Source: Streptococcus cristatus
GTDB taxonomy: Bacteria > Bacillota > Bacilli > Lactobacillales > Streptococcaceae
DNA: 64,000 bases
Assembly (NCBI RefSeq): GCF_008369405.1
Contig: NZ_VSJJ01000003.1
Coordinates: 62,001 to 126,000 of the forward strand
Direction of reading: 5' to 3'
Below are positions 9,469 to 20,800 of the stretch, in pieces (position 1 is the first letter of the stretch; each line of letters starts with the position of its first letter). The translations under genes and the position numbers were made by a program. The notes under the pieces are model-generated. The model had not been told where the DNA came from. It saw only the letters and a list, made by a program, of their open reading frames with translations, and did no database searches.

Positions 9469-11499
9469 CTATTCGAACAATTTCTTAACAGATTCTTTGA
9501 CCAAATCTTCGTCAGTTAAGTACGGAATGGTAATGTGGTCTGTTCCTTGGTGGAGGCGGTTGTACTCGATAGCTGTCTCAATAGCATGCTCATTACGTGC
9601 CCAGTTACGACGTGCAACTCCGCCGATTGTATCCCAAGCGATAGCAGATTTGATGATTTCATCAATGCGTTCGCTACCGTCTAGTACCAAGCCAAAGCCA
9701 CCGTTGATTGCTTTACCGATACCAGTTCCGCCACCGTTGTGGAGAGCTACCAGACTCATACCACGAGCGGCATTACCAGCGTAACATTGCACAGCCATGT
9801 CGCAGGTAACATTAGAACCGTCCTTAATATTGGAAGTTTCACGGAATGGAGAATCGGTACCAGATACGTCGTGGTGGTCACGGCCGATCATGACAGGGCC
9901 AATCTTGCCTTCGCGTACTAATTCATTGAACTTGAGGGCGATATTGACACGACCCATACAGTCTTGGTAGAGAATCCGAGCCTGAGTTCCAACAACCAAC
10001 TGGTTCTTTTCTGCATCTCGGATCCAGTTGTAGTTGTCGCGGTCTTGGTAGCGGCGGTTAGGGTCGATCACTTCCATAGCTGCATGGTCAGTAGCGACTA
10101 GGTCTTCGTGCTTACCGCTCAGACATACCCAACGGAAAGGACCATAACCATAGTCAAAGAGCATTGGCCCCATGATATCTTCTACATAAGATGGCCAGAT
10201 AAAGCCGTCTTTGTCATCAAAGCCATTCTTAGAAATTTCCTTGATGCCAGAGTCATAGACTGCCTTCATAAAGGCGTTACCGTAGTCAAAGAAGTAAGTG
10301 CCATTGTTAGTCAAGGTCTTGATTGCCTTGAAGTGACGTTCCAAGGTTTCATCAACCAACTTAGCAAAGGTTTCCTTGTCTTCAGCTAGGAGGCGTGTCC
10401 GCTCTTCAAAGTTGATACCAGCTGGACAGTAGCCGCCGTCGTAAACATTGTGGCAAGAAGTTTGGTCAGACAGCAAATCTACATGGATATTGTTCGCGTT
10501 GACATATTCTAAGAGGTCTACAATGTTACCATGATAGGCGATAGAAGTGGATTCGCCAGCTTCCAGAGCTTTCTGAGCCAAATCGATTGCTTCTTTTGGA
10601 CTTTCGGCTAATTGGCTAATCCATCCTTGAGAGTGACGAGTTTCAATCCGAGATTGGTCTACTTCAGCTATGATTGCTACTGCTTTAGCGATTTCAGCTG
10701 CTTTCCCTTGAGCTCCACTCATGCCACCTAGGCCAGAAGAGATGAAGAGTTTGCCAGTCAGGTCGCCGTCGTCAGCCACACCCAGCTTCAAACGCCCAGC
10801 ATTGAGGAGGGTGTTGAAAGTACCATGGACGATACCTTGAGGGCCGATATACATCCAGCCGCCGGCTGTCATTTGACCGTAGTTGGTCACGCCCATTTCT
10901 TCCGCAATTTCCCAGTCCTTCATATTGTCGTATTCACCAACCAAGAGACCATTGGTGATGATGACACGCGGAGCTTCTGGTTTAGATTTGAAAAGTCCGA
11001 GCGGGTGGCCAGATTCCACGACCAAGGTTTGATGGTCAGTCATGACTTCCAAGTATTTCTTGATCAGGTTGTACTGCATCCAGTTGGCGCAGACAGACCC
11101 AGTTTCTCCGTAGGTAACCAATTCATAAGGATAAAGAGCGATTTCAAAGCTCAGGTTGTTGTCAATCATGACCTGCATAGCTTTGGCTGCGGTACAGTTT
11201 CCTTTATATTCATCGATGGGTTTGCCGTAGATGCGTTCTTTTGGACGCCAGCGGTAGCCATAAATCCGTCCGCGAGTTTTCAGCTCTTCCAGAAATTCTG
11301 GAATTACTTCCTCATGGAATCTCTTTGGAATATAGCGAAGGGCATTTTTTAGAGCGATTTCGGTTTGAGCTTGAGTCAAATGGAAGCCCCGGTCAGGTGC
11401 GCGACGGATGCCTTCTTGGAAAACCGTTTTTTCAGGTAATACATCGTCTAATTTGACGGTCATTGCTGCTGCAATATCTTGTTCGCTGTAGAATGACAT
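9469..11499 (-). CDS. hutU: Urocanate hydratase (long form)
   Basis: Hydrates urocanate to 4-imidazolone-5-propanoate using tightly bound NAD+ as electrophile; cytoplasmic. At 676 residues it belongs to the longer urocanase class found in streptococci and eukaryotes, rather than the roughly 555-residue form of most bacteria. Recognisable blocks include GGMSGAQGKAAEIAK (about 258-272) and DQTSCHNVYDGGYCPAG (about 343-359). It is first in the minus-strand operon, with a consensus Shine-Dalgarno (AAGGAGG) and a promoter about 45-70 bases upstream. The divergent hutI lies on the other side of that promoter region. Confidence 0.96.
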   Translation of the reverse strand: MSFYSEQDIAAAMTVKLDDVLPEKTVFQEGIRRAPDRGFHLTQAQTEIALKNALRYIPKRFHEEVIPEFLEELKTRGRIYGYRWRPKERIYGKPIDEYKGNCTAAKAMQVMIDNNLSFEIALYPYELVTYGETGSVCANWMQYNLIKKYLEVMTDHQTLVVESGHPLGLFKSKPEAPRVIITNGLLVGEYDNMKDWEIAEEMGVTNYGQMTAGGWMYIGPQGIVHGTFNTLLNAGRLKLGVADDGDLTGKLFISSGLGGMSGAQGKAAEIAKAVAIIAEVDQSRIETRHSQGWISQLAESPKEAIDLAQKALEAGESTSIAYHGNIVDLLEYVNANNIHVDLLSDQTSCHNVYDGGYCPAGINFEERTRLLAEDKETFAKLVDETLERHFKAIKTLTNNGTYFFDYGNAFMKAVYDSGIKEISKNGFDDKDGFIWPSYVEDIMGPMLFDYGYGPFRWVCLSGKHEDLVATDHAAMEVIDPNRRYQDRDNYNWIRDAEKNQLVVGTQARILYQDCMGRVNIALKFNELVREGKIGPVMIGRDHHDVSGTDSPFRETSNIKDGSNVTCDMAVQCYAGNAARGMSLVALHNGGGTGIGKAINGGFGLVLDGSERIDEIIKSAIAWDTIGGVARRNWARNEHAIETAIEYNRLHQGTDHITIPYLTDEDLVKESVKKLFE

Positions 11500-11542
11500 G
11501 TTTATTTCCTCCTTGTAAAATAACTTAAGTTTTAACCTTATT

Positions 11543-11571
11543 TTATAACAGCACCGTCAGTACAAAGTCAA
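11543..11571 (-). promoter_or_regulatory. Promoter of the hutU operon
   Basis: On the minus strand TTGACT (11571-11566), a 17-base spacer and TTATAA (11548-11543) precede hutU. An imperfect AT-rich palindrome (11571-11583) abuts the upstream edge of the -35. Confidence 0.7.
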
Positions 11572-11598
11572 GAAAATATTTCTAAAGATAAAAAATAT

Positions 11599-11619
11599 CA
11601 ATATATCTAATATATATTG
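11599..11619. promoter_or_regulatory. 21-bp palindrome between divergent hut promoters (candidate operator)
   Basis: CAATATAT (11599-11606) and ATATATTG (11612-11619) form a perfect 8-5-8 dyad. It lies 4 bases upstream of the hutI -35 and about 28 bases from the hutU -35. Its position suggests joint control of both arms by one regulator; the regulator is unknown. Confidence 0.55.
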
Positions 11620-11623
11620 GTTT

Positions 11624-11652
11624 TTGACTATAATTTGACGATAGTGTATTAT
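11624..11652 (+). promoter_or_regulatory. Promoter of hutI
   Basis: TTGACT (11624-11629), a 17-base spacer and TATTAT (11647-11652), about 43 bases before the hutI ATG. Confidence 0.75.
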
Positions 11653-11694
11653 GATGAAAAGCGGATAAGTTGGAAAATGAATGGAGGAACAAGC

Positions 11695-12960
11695 ATGACT
11701 GCTGATTTACTATTAACTCACTTTAATCAAGTCTTCTGTCCCAAGGACCTCGGACATCCCCTTTTTGGCGAGGAGATGAAGGAGGCTCAGGTCTTGGAGG
11801 ACGGCTACATTGCAGTCAAAGGCGGCAAAATCCTAGCAGTTGGCAGCGGAGAGCCAGATGCCAGTCTGGTTGGACCTGATACTAAGATTCAGTCTTATGA
11901 AGGCAAGATTGCCACACCTGGCTTGATCGACTGTCACACTCACTTGGTCTACGGTGGCAGCCGGGAACATGAATTTGCCAAGAAATTAGCCGGTGTCCCT
12001 TATCTGGAGATTCTTGCTCAAGGCGGCGGTATTCTCAGTACGGTTCGGGCGACACGAGAAGCTTCTTTTGACACTCTCTACGATAAGTCCAAGAGACTGC
12101 TGGACTATATGCTGCTGCATGGGGTGACGACTGTCGAGGCCAAGAGTGGCTATGGTCTGGACTGGGAAACAGAGAAGCGCCAGCTAGATGTCGTTGGGGC
12201 TCTGAACCGTGACCACGAGATTGATCTCGTTTCTACCTTTATGGCTGCCCACGCCGTTCCACCAGAATACAAGGGACGCTCTCAGGAATATCTGGAGCTT
12301 ATCGTCGAGGAAATGCTGCCTCGGGTAAAAGCAGAAAATCTAGCTGAATTCTGTGATATTTTCTGTGAAAAAGGAGTCTTTACAGCTGACGAGTCACGCT
12401 ACTTACTTTCTAAGGCTAAGGAAATGGGCTTCAAGCTTCGTATCCATGCTGATGAGATCGAATCGATCGGTGGAGTAGATGTAGCAGCTGAGCTAGGAGC
12501 GACGAGTGCAGAGCACTTGATGGTAGCGACCGATGAGGGCATTCGCAAGATGGCAGAAGCCAAGGTTATCGGCAATCTCCTGCCAGCGACTACCTTCAGT
12601 CTGATGGAAGATACCTATGCACCAGCCCGCAAGATGCTGGAAGCTGGTATGGCCATCACTCTAACTACTGACAGCAATCCAGGCTCTTGTCCGACAGCTA
12701 ATCTGCAGTTCGTTATGCAGCTGGGCTGCTTTATGATGCGTCTGACGCCAGTAGAAGTCCTTAACGCTGTAACCATCAATGCGGCCTACTCAGTTAACCG
12801 CCAAGATAAGATTGGCAGCTTTGATACTGGTAAGCAGGCGGACATTACCATTCTAGACGCTAAGAATATCGACTATCCACTTTATTTCTTTGCGACCAAC
12901 CTGACCCATCAAGTTTATAAAGCAGGCAAGTTAGTTGTTGATCAGGGTAGAATCGTCTAA
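11695..12960 (+). CDS. hutI: Imidazolonepropionase
   Basis: Hydrolyses 4-imidazolone-5-propanoate to formiminoglutamate, the third pathway step. The 421-residue amidohydrolase has the metal-binding HTHLVYGG motif (around residues 82-89), a later [10 protein letters not shown] block and the DSNPGSCPT signature near the C-terminal third. The start is set at 11695 because GGAGGA lies six bases upstream; the frame is open 78 bases further upstream but that part would overlap the promoter. It is the only hut gene on the plus strand and is transcribed away from hutU. Confidence 0.95.
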   Translation: MTADLLLTHFNQVFCPKDLGHPLFGEEMKEAQVLEDGYIAVKGGKILAVGSGEPDASLVGPDTKIQSYEGKIATPGLIDCHTHLVYGGSREHEFAKKLAGVPYLEILAQGGGILSTVRATREASFDTLYDKSKRLLDYMLLHGVTTVEAKSGYGLDWETEKRQLDVVGALNRDHEIDLVSTFMAAHAVPPEYKGRSQEYLELIVEEMLPRVKAENLAEFCDIFCEKGVFTADESRYLLSKAKEMGFKLRIHADEIESIGGVDVAAELGATSAEHLMVATDEGIRKMAEAKVIGNLLPATTFSLMEDTYAPARKMLEAGMAITLTTDSNPGSCPTANLQFVMQLGCFMMRLTPVEVLNAVTINAAYSVNRQDKIGSFDTGKQADITILDAKNIDYPLYFFATNLTHQVYKAGKLVVDQGRIV

Positions 12961-13129
12961 TTTTACAAGTCGATCTCATTCTCACTTGATGGCAAAGATC
13001 TATCTGAATGGAATATAAGTTTTATACCCCTTGTCATATAGAATAAAATAAATTCATCTGTAGGTTAAAAGAATGTTTATGGATAATGGGTAGGAATTGC
13101 AGCTTAATAATCAGGAAATAAGTAAAAAG

Positions 13130-13174
13130 AAACGAGGGTCTATTTCGAGTTTTAGGGAGGCCCCTCGTTTTTTT
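13130..13174 (+). terminator. Terminator downstream of hutI
   Basis: AAACGAGGG (13130-13138) pairs with CCCTCGTTT (13162-13170), followed by a T run. It lies 170 bases after the hutI stop. Confidence 0.75.
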
Positions 13175-13189
13175 GATTTTAGTTAGATG

Positions 13190-13223
13190 TTTTATTGAAT
13201 ATTGTCAAAAATATTCAATAAAA
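13190..13223. repeat. AT-rich 14-bp perfect inverted repeat
   Basis: Bases 13190-13203 are the exact reverse complement of 13210-13223, loop GTCAAA. It lies about 57 bases upstream of the protease -35 box. It could be an operator or a second weak terminator. Confidence 0.6.
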
Positions 13224-13279
13224 TAATTATCAGAAAAATTAGAATTATATTACATTCCTATGTTTTACCTATTTTTTTA

Positions 13280-13308
13280 TTGACTAAAAAAAATATAAAG
13301 ACTACAAT
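13280..13308 (+). promoter_or_regulatory. Promoter of the first subtilisin-like protease
   Basis: TTGACT (13280-13285), 17-base spacer, TACAAT (13303-13308). Predicted transcription start near 13315. Confidence 0.8.
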
Positions 13309-13315
13309 GAAAACG

Positions 13316-13331
13316 AAGTAACCGCTTACAA
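13316..13331 (-). promoter_or_regulatory. cre-like CcpA site at the protease transcription start
   Basis: Reverse complement TTGTAAGCGGTTACTT fits the published cre consensus (WTGNAANCGNWNNCAW) at all but one position. Located at the predicted +1, where CcpA binding would block transcription. Confidence 0.6.
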
Positions 13332-13352
13332 AAAAATACAGGAGGTTTGATT

Positions 13353-16300
13353 ATGAGATATAACAGACAGCAACGGTTTTCTTTTCGTAAATATGCAGTT
13401 GGCCTTGTATCCGTGGTGGTCGGATGCCTTTTTTATGGGCCGGCTGTTTTGGCGCAGGAACAAGCATCGACTCCTCCAGCAGTAGTAGAACAAGGTTCGG
13501 AACTTGTGAAGACAGCAGAGTCGGTGTCTGATGATTCACAAATAGTGCCGACAGTAATAGAGGCAAGCGGTCAGCAGGTAGCTAAGACTGACATAAAGAA
13601 CGCTCCTGCTAAGGTAGAGAATGAGAGTCCAAAGCTTGAGACATCAGAGTCGATCCTTGATAAGAGTGAGCAAGAAAGCAAGCAGGAAGCTCAATCAGAA
13701 AAAGCCCCAGTGCTTGAAGTAAAGAAGGCCGATCCAGACGTTTCTAAACCTGAAGTTGAGGTCAAGCCAAGCCCTGCTGAAAAGGTGAATGAAGAAGCGC
13801 GTGTACAAGCCTTAGTTCGCTTAGAAAGCAAGAAAAAAGAAGCCCCAGTAGGGGCGGTAGAAATTGCATCTCGTCTGAATGAAAATCAACCAATCAAGGA
13901 TGCGGTTTTAAAAGAATTGGATGAAAGAGGTATCCAGTATAAGAAACTAGCAGATTTTGATCTGATTTTTAATGGCTTTGTTTTAGAGACAAGCTACAAG
14001 GATGCCCTGAAAATTCGCAAAGTTGCTCGAGTTGAGAATGTTGAAATCACCACCCTTTCAAATGCTAGTGACTCTAAGTACCTTCCTAAAAAGCAAACTA
14101 CTGTATTGCCAACTAAGGTCAGTGAGGAAAATGAACTGATCAATCTACAACCTCTCTAGGATAAGGGGATAAAAGGACAGGGGCGTGTAGTAGCTGTGCT
14201 AGATACTGGTCTGGATTATGACCATAACCTCTTTAGTTTAACCGATAAAAGCAAGGCTAAATACAAAAATAAAGAGCAGATGGAAGCTGCTATGAAAAAG
14301 GCAGGGATTAGCTATGGTAAATGGTATAACGACAAGGTAATCTATGCTTACAACTATTCTGATATGAACGATGAGATCAAAGAAGATGATCCACGTTCAC
14401 ACGGAACGCACGTTGCGGGATCAGCCGTTGGAAATGCAACCAAACCAGCTCCAACTGGAGAATTGGTCAAAGGGGTAGCGCCAGAAGCGCAGCTAATGTT
14501 TATGCGGATCTTTTCAGATAAGAAAGGAATGACTGAACAGGGCTTTGTCGTTGCAAAAGCCGTTGAAGATGCTGTCAAGCTTGGTGCGGATACCATAAAT
14601 ATGAGTTTTGGTGGTGTCAATGGTTCAGAAGCTGATACAAATCCTCTTACTCGGCAAGCCTTTGAGTTTGCGAGAAAGGCAGGTGTTGTCATTAGTGCTG
14701 CAGCTGGGAACTATGCTGTGAGTGGCTATTGGCAAGCTAAGCCTAAAGCGGATGCGCCTGATACAGGAACCGTTGATGAGCCAGCACTTGAAAAGGGTAT
14801 CCTAGCCATCGGTGCTTTTAATAATAGAGTCAGCCATGAAACAAAAATTCGTTTGGAGATACCTGCCTTAAAGGACAAGCAAGAGTTTCAGAATGGTCTA
14901 ATTGACTTGCCTGTTTATCGTCTGCCATTCCCAGTTGAAGGGCCACAATCCTATGTTTATGTGCCGAAAGGTGGAGAAGAATCCTACCGAATGGCAAGCG
15001 TTAAGGGTAAAATTGCCCTAGTTGAAAGTGGCGGTGATGTTACAGATGAAGACAAAGTAAATACGCTTCGACAATCTGGTGCTAAAGGAGTGTTGGTTTA
15101 TCAAAATGAGGAGCAAGGAGATCAACTGCAAAACCTTTCGATGGGGTATTGGGGTTCGTTTTATCCTGTCAGTGTCCTAGGGCATACGCTTGGTAAAGAA
15201 TTAGCAGCACATGCTGGGGAATACAAGCTGACCTTCCATCAAGAAGTGAAAAAGCTTCCGTATAGTGAAGCAAATAAGATGCTCCATTTTACAGGTTGGG
15301 GACTGTCAGCTGAAGGAATGCTGAAGCCAGATGTGACCTTGCCGGGAGGTAATATTTACTCAGCTATTCCAGACGGCTCTTATGATATGGACTCTGGAAC
15401 CAGTATGGCAACTCCGCATGCCGCAGGGGCAACAACCCTGATTAAGCAGGCCTTGGAACAACGCTTCCCACAATATAGCCCAGAACAGATCCATACTTTA
15501 CTTCGCCAGCTTGTCATGAGTACTGCCAAGCCACACAAGGACAAGGAAAGTAATACTTATTCTTCTGTCCGGCAACAGGGCTCTGGACTCATGGATGCTG
15601 CAGGTGCGGCTTTTGGCAATCTATACGTTACTGGAAAAGGTAGCGATAGCAGTATGACCCTTGGAAATGTTAATGAAAGCTTCACATTTAACGTTACTGT
15701 CCATAATTTAGGCTCTGAAGCTAAAGAGCTCACCTATCGAACAGTTGTCAATACAGATCAGGTGGAAAACGGGCGGATTACACTGCAAATGCGTCAATTG
15801 CTGGAGCAGCAAGGTGATAAGACAATTGTTGTACCACCGAAAGGCAGTGTGACTGTGCCAATTCAGGTCAATACGAGTGCTTATACTAAGGAACTTTCCG
15901 AACAAATGAGAAATGGCTACTTTTTAGAAGGTTTCGTCTTCTTTAAGGATGCCAAGACTCAAAAAGATGAGGTCAGCATTCCGTATATCGGCTTCAAGGG
16001 GCATTACCAAGATCTACCCGGTATCGAAAAGCCGGTTTATAAATTCACTGGCAATGACAAGCCTTTCTACTACTACAAAGACGAAAAAGCAGAAAATCCT
16101 GTCAAGGATCCAGGAAATCACTTCACTGCCTTGCTCAGTTCCATCCGTAGAAATGGGCAAGACGAGCAGGTTGTCTTGGGAGAAACAGATGGGAAATATG
16201 ATGGAAATGCATTAGCCTTCTCTCCGAATGGTGATGGACACTTTGACACGGTTAAGTTAAATGCCGTTGTTTTGAGAAATGTGGACAATATTCATTTGGC

Positions 16301-17765
16301 GGTCTATAAGGCGGACGATGTAAAACGGGAGCATCCGATTTACGAAAATGGCAATGAAAGTCAGAAAAAATCTGATTTTGGTTGGAGAATCAATGATCGG
16401 AGTAAAGTTCTTTATGCTAGTCATTGGGCAGGGAAAGACCAAAATGATCAAGTCGTTCCTGATGGAGAATACCAATATGTCCTGACCTATCGACCAAGTA
16501 CACCAGGAGCAAAACCTCAAGAAATCACCTTAAAAGTCAAGGTAGACAATCAGGTTCCACAATTAGCGACGAGCAAAGACCTCTATGATCCAAAAACTCG
16601 TACCTTTAGACCGGGAACAATTATTGAAGAAGGAAGTGGCTTAGCTGGTAAATACTTGTCCTACCAAAAAGATGGACAAACGATTGAAATCACTCCGAAT
16701 CAGGATGGCTCTTATCATATTCCAGAAGGAGTCGACTTGACGACTGTTCGTTTCTCTATTTGGGATAAGGTTTATAATACGAATACTTTAACAATTGATG
16801 GGGAAAAGGAGCCAGCTTCAACTGAGAAAGAAGAAGCACCAGAAAAAGAGGGAACAAACCCTGATACAGAGAAAGCAGAAGCTAAGGATGGACGTTTAGA
16901 GGTTCGAATTGTGGACGAGGTAGGTAATCCAACTTCTCAATATCCTGAGATAATGCGCTATCAGGTATTTGACAGTGAAGGCAATCGTGTTGATAAGGAA
17001 TTTAATACCTATTATGAAAGCAATCTTCCAAGACTGCCTTTCGGTAGTTATACTGTTAAAGTAGTTGGTCAAGACGAAAACTATTCATGGGTGTCTCCTA
17101 CAACTGTGACGGTTGAATTGACGAAAGAACATCCAGAAGGTGTGGTCAACTTTGTCTACCATTACAAATCTAAGAATCGTTTTAATGTGGTCTTTGACAA
17201 GGACTTGCCATCTGGTACCAAGGTCTTTGCTATTCATAAGGATAGTGGCGAACAGCATGAGTTAGAGCAAACTTTATATGAACCAAAGACTTTTGAGAAG
17301 CTCCTTTTAAATGGAGATTATCGCATTCATATTGATTTGCCAAAAGGCTATCGTGCAGTAGAAAATGATGTTTTCTATTCGGTTGGTGAAAGAATCAATC
17401 GCTTCTTAACAACATTTGTAGAAGTCACAGAAAATAATCCAGTTAATCCAACACCAGCACCAAGCCCAAATCCAGCACCAGTTCCGAATCCTCTTTCTCC
17501 AGATAAAACACCTGTTCCTGATAAAGAGACTGGAAAGGAGAAAGAAGAGCAACAATTAAATCAGAAACAAGCAGATTTGCGTCCGATGTATGACAAACCG
17601 AGTGAAAAGAATGCGCAAGGTGGACTAGAATCATCTAATCAGGATGCAAAAGAAACCCTACCGAAGACGGGACAGGCTGGAGACAAGCTTGGTCTTGTAG
17701 GTTTTGTTCTATATCTTCTTGGCCTAGGCTTTATTCTTCAAAAAAGAAAAGAAAGTCAGAACTAA
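13353..17765 (+). pseudogene. Cell-wall subtilisin-like serine protease, interrupted by an amber codon
   Basis: One reading frame of 1471 codons broken only by TAG at 14157-14159 (codon 269). The intact paralogue downstream has TGG (Trp) at the matching place in NLQPLWDKGIKGQGQ, so a single G-to-A change explains it. Upstream is the YSIRK-type signal (RFSFRKYAVGLVSVVVG), a low-complexity linker and an I9-like propeptide; downstream are the catalytic residues Asp284 (LDTG), His350 (SHGTHVAGS) and Ser684 (GTSMATP), a PA insert, Fn3-like C5a-peptidase domains, a Pro-rich wall segment and LPKTG. The start is the ATG at 13353, seven bases after GGAGG. Translation should give a 268-residue secreted fragment without catalytic domain. 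A sequencing error is possible. Confidence 0.85.
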
Positions 17766-17851
17766 TCATTTTAAAGTATAAGTGAATTTGTACATCAGGA
17801 TGGAGGTGGCAAAGGTGGCTATCTCCATTCTGAAGATAAAGGAGTTTTTAT
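17766..17851 (+). other. Intergenic region between tandem proteases
   Basis: 86 bases with a short hairpin (GGATGGAG near 17799 against CTCCATTC) but no T tract. No clear promoter is visible, which suggests the second protease is co-transcribed with the first. Confidence 0.45.
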
Positions 17852-20800
17852 ATGGAGTTTCAACCTAATCAACGTTTTTCAATTCGAAAGTGTGCTATCG
17901 GAATAGCCTCGATAGTAATAGGGATCATTCTTGCTGGACCTATGGTTGCAGCAGATACAGTAACAGCTGAGAATCAGATTGCCACAGTGTCTGCGGTAAA
18001 CGATGGGGAAGCAAGGCAGGAGGGAAATGCTGTCCAGGAGCAGAAAGTGGAAAGGACTCAAGATTTAACTGAGTCGGCTTCCCTTGCTTCAAAGCAAACA
18101 GAAGACAGTCATTCATTTACGAAAGAAAATGAGCCTCCAACGGCTCCCTCAGTAGAAATAAAAGTAGAAACAAATCTCATTGTCTCTGAAAAGAAAGGGG
18201 CGCCAAGCACAGAAGCTGCTTCTAAGTCTGAGAAGGAAAGTAGCAGTAGTGATAAACTTCTCTCAGATCATTCCAAAGCATCTGACAAAGAAGTTCTAAA
18301 AGAAAATCCTCGGAAGGAAGAACCGATTCTTTCTGAAAATGAATTGGGCGAAGAGGCTCCTGTGGAGGCACTTGTGCGTCTGAAGGAGGAAAAAACAACT
18401 GTAGAACAACCTTTCACATCAGCAACGGATAAGGCAACTCGAATTGAAAAGACCAATCGGGAACATGAAGAATTTCTCAAGGAACTAGAGAAACAATCTA
18501 TCCAGTTTAAAAAACTCTACGACATCAATCTTTTGTTTAGTGGGGTAGCTTTAGAAACAACCTATGGGGATGCAAAGAGAATTCGAGGCTTGGCGCGTGT
18601 CGATGCTGTTGACTATGCTCCTCTTCGTAGGACAAGGGTGGAATCTCCGCAACCTACCGTAGCTTCTCCAATATCAAGTTCTGCAAAAGTCAGCGAAGAG
18701 AATAGCCTAATCAATCTTCAACCGCTTTGGGATAAAGGGATTAAAGGCCAAGGTCAGGTTGTAGCCGTTATTGACTCGGGCGTTGATCCTGCCCACGATG
18801 TTTTTCGTCTAACGGACATCAGTAAGGCGAAATTCAAAAGTGAAGCTGATATTGAGGCAGCTAAGAAAAAAGCAGGTATTACCTACGGTAAATGGTACAA
18901 TAATAAAATTGTCTACGTCCACAATTATAGTGATATGAACGACAATGTCAAAGAGGATGATCCAATCTCACACGGTGCCCACGTTGCAGGTTCGGCCGTA
19001 GGAAATGCCTCTAAACCATCTCCAAACGGAGAAATTATCCGAGGTGTCGCTCCAGAAGCTCAGCTTATGTTTTTGCGCGTCTTTTCAGATACGAAAGGTG
19101 GACAAGTCCAAAACTTTATTTATACCAAGGCTGTAGAAGATGCTGTGAAGCTTGGAGCCGATACTATAAATATGAGTTTAGGAACAGCTTCTGGCTCCAT
19201 CTATGACGTAGGAGAAATTACACGCCAAGCCTTTGATGAAGCCCGTAGGGCAGGAGTGACCATCACCGTTGCTTCTACCAATATGGCGACCAATGGATTT
19301 TGGCATAGCAAGCCACTGGCTACAACACCTGATTACGGAATGGCAGGGACACCGTCAGTCAATCCAAATGTGATTTCTGTTGCGTCAATTAATAGTTTAA
19401 CCAAACACGTCTCTTCGGAAGCAAGTCTGACTGTTAAGGAACTGGTTGGTTCAGCAGATTTCCCTGATGGTAAGATTCCAATGCATTCCTTTGTTGAACG
19501 GGAAGGCTTTAGGACAACCATTCCGCAAAACTATATCCATGTAGAAAATGGAGACTTAGAAAACTACCAAGGGGAGCAGCTTAATGGCCGTTTGGTTCTG
19601 ACTGAAAGAGGCGGCGCGGTTTCAGATGTTGAAAAGATTAAAAAACTAAAAGATGCTGGTGCCACAGGCGTCGTCTTCTATCAGACAAAAGAGCAAGGGG
19701 AGACCCCTACTTCATTTGATCTTGAAGGTCTAGGAGAACGGTTCCCTGTTGGGGTGATTGGTCATCGCGCAGGAGAGCTTTTATCTCAGCATGCCAGTGA
19801 TTACCAACTGAATATTGCCAACAAATTTAAGCGAGTTCCTTATGATGCTGCGAGACAGATGTCAGACTTTTCATCTTGGGGCTTATCAGCAGATGGTGAT
19901 TTGAAGCCAGATGTGACACTGCCAGGTGGCATGATTTATTCGTCTGTTAATGACGGCGAATATTACATGGATAGGGGAACTAGTATGGCCTCTCCTCATG
20001 CGGCGGGCGCGACTGTTTTGGTCAAGCAGGCTTTGAAAGAGCGTTTCCCTCATCTCACGCCAGAACAGCTTCAGATTCTTGTCAAGCAGATGACAATGAG
20101 TACGGCCGTTCCCCATGTGGATGAAGAAACCAAGGCATATTCCTCTGTTCGTCAGCAGGGAGCAGGGGTCATGGATGTGACGGCTGCTGCCCTAGGTGAT
20201 TTATATGTCACAGCCAAGGGCGAAAAGAGCAGCTTGACTTTAGGAAATGTGAAAGACACCTTCGAGTTTGATGTGACGGTTCATAATCTATCGGGCCAAG
20301 AAAAGTCAATTACTTATGAAACTACTCTGCAAACCGACCAGGTTCAAGACGGGAAATTTACCCTTCACCCACGTCTCTTGGAGACCTTGGCTGGTAAAGA
20401 TAAAATCACTATTCCAGCTCATAGCCACCGAACGATTCGCATTTCAGTAGATGCCAGCAAGTACCAATCAGAGCTAAGCAAGCAAATGCCGAATGGCTAC
20501 TTCTTAGAAGGATTTTTCCTTGTTAAAGATGCAGAGAGCAAACAGCATTTAGTCAGTCTCCCTTATGTAGGTTTCCGAGGGGACTACCAAAATCTACGAG
20601 GAATTGAAAAGCCGATTTATGAATACACTGGTTCAGACAAGCCTTTCTATTACTATAAGGACAAGACGGACTATCCTGATGAAAAGATTCCTGAAGTAGA
20701 GGAACGCCATCCTGATAATCATTTTACTTCTCTGATTAGCTATGTGTATGAAAATGGTGAATCTGTAGCAAAGACACTCGGACAAGACGGCGAGAAATTT

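Larger units (their letters stand above)
12961..13352. other. hutI-protease intergenic region
   Basis: 392 bases without a gene. The first 165 bases after hutI hold nothing I can name. Then follow a Rho-independent terminator, a 34-base AT-rich inverted repeat, a promoter and a cre-like site, each listed separately. Confidence 0.8.

Noticed and set aside
12961-13129. Short gene between hutI and its terminator
   Set aside because: No frame with a ribosome-binding site and more than a few dozen codons is present.
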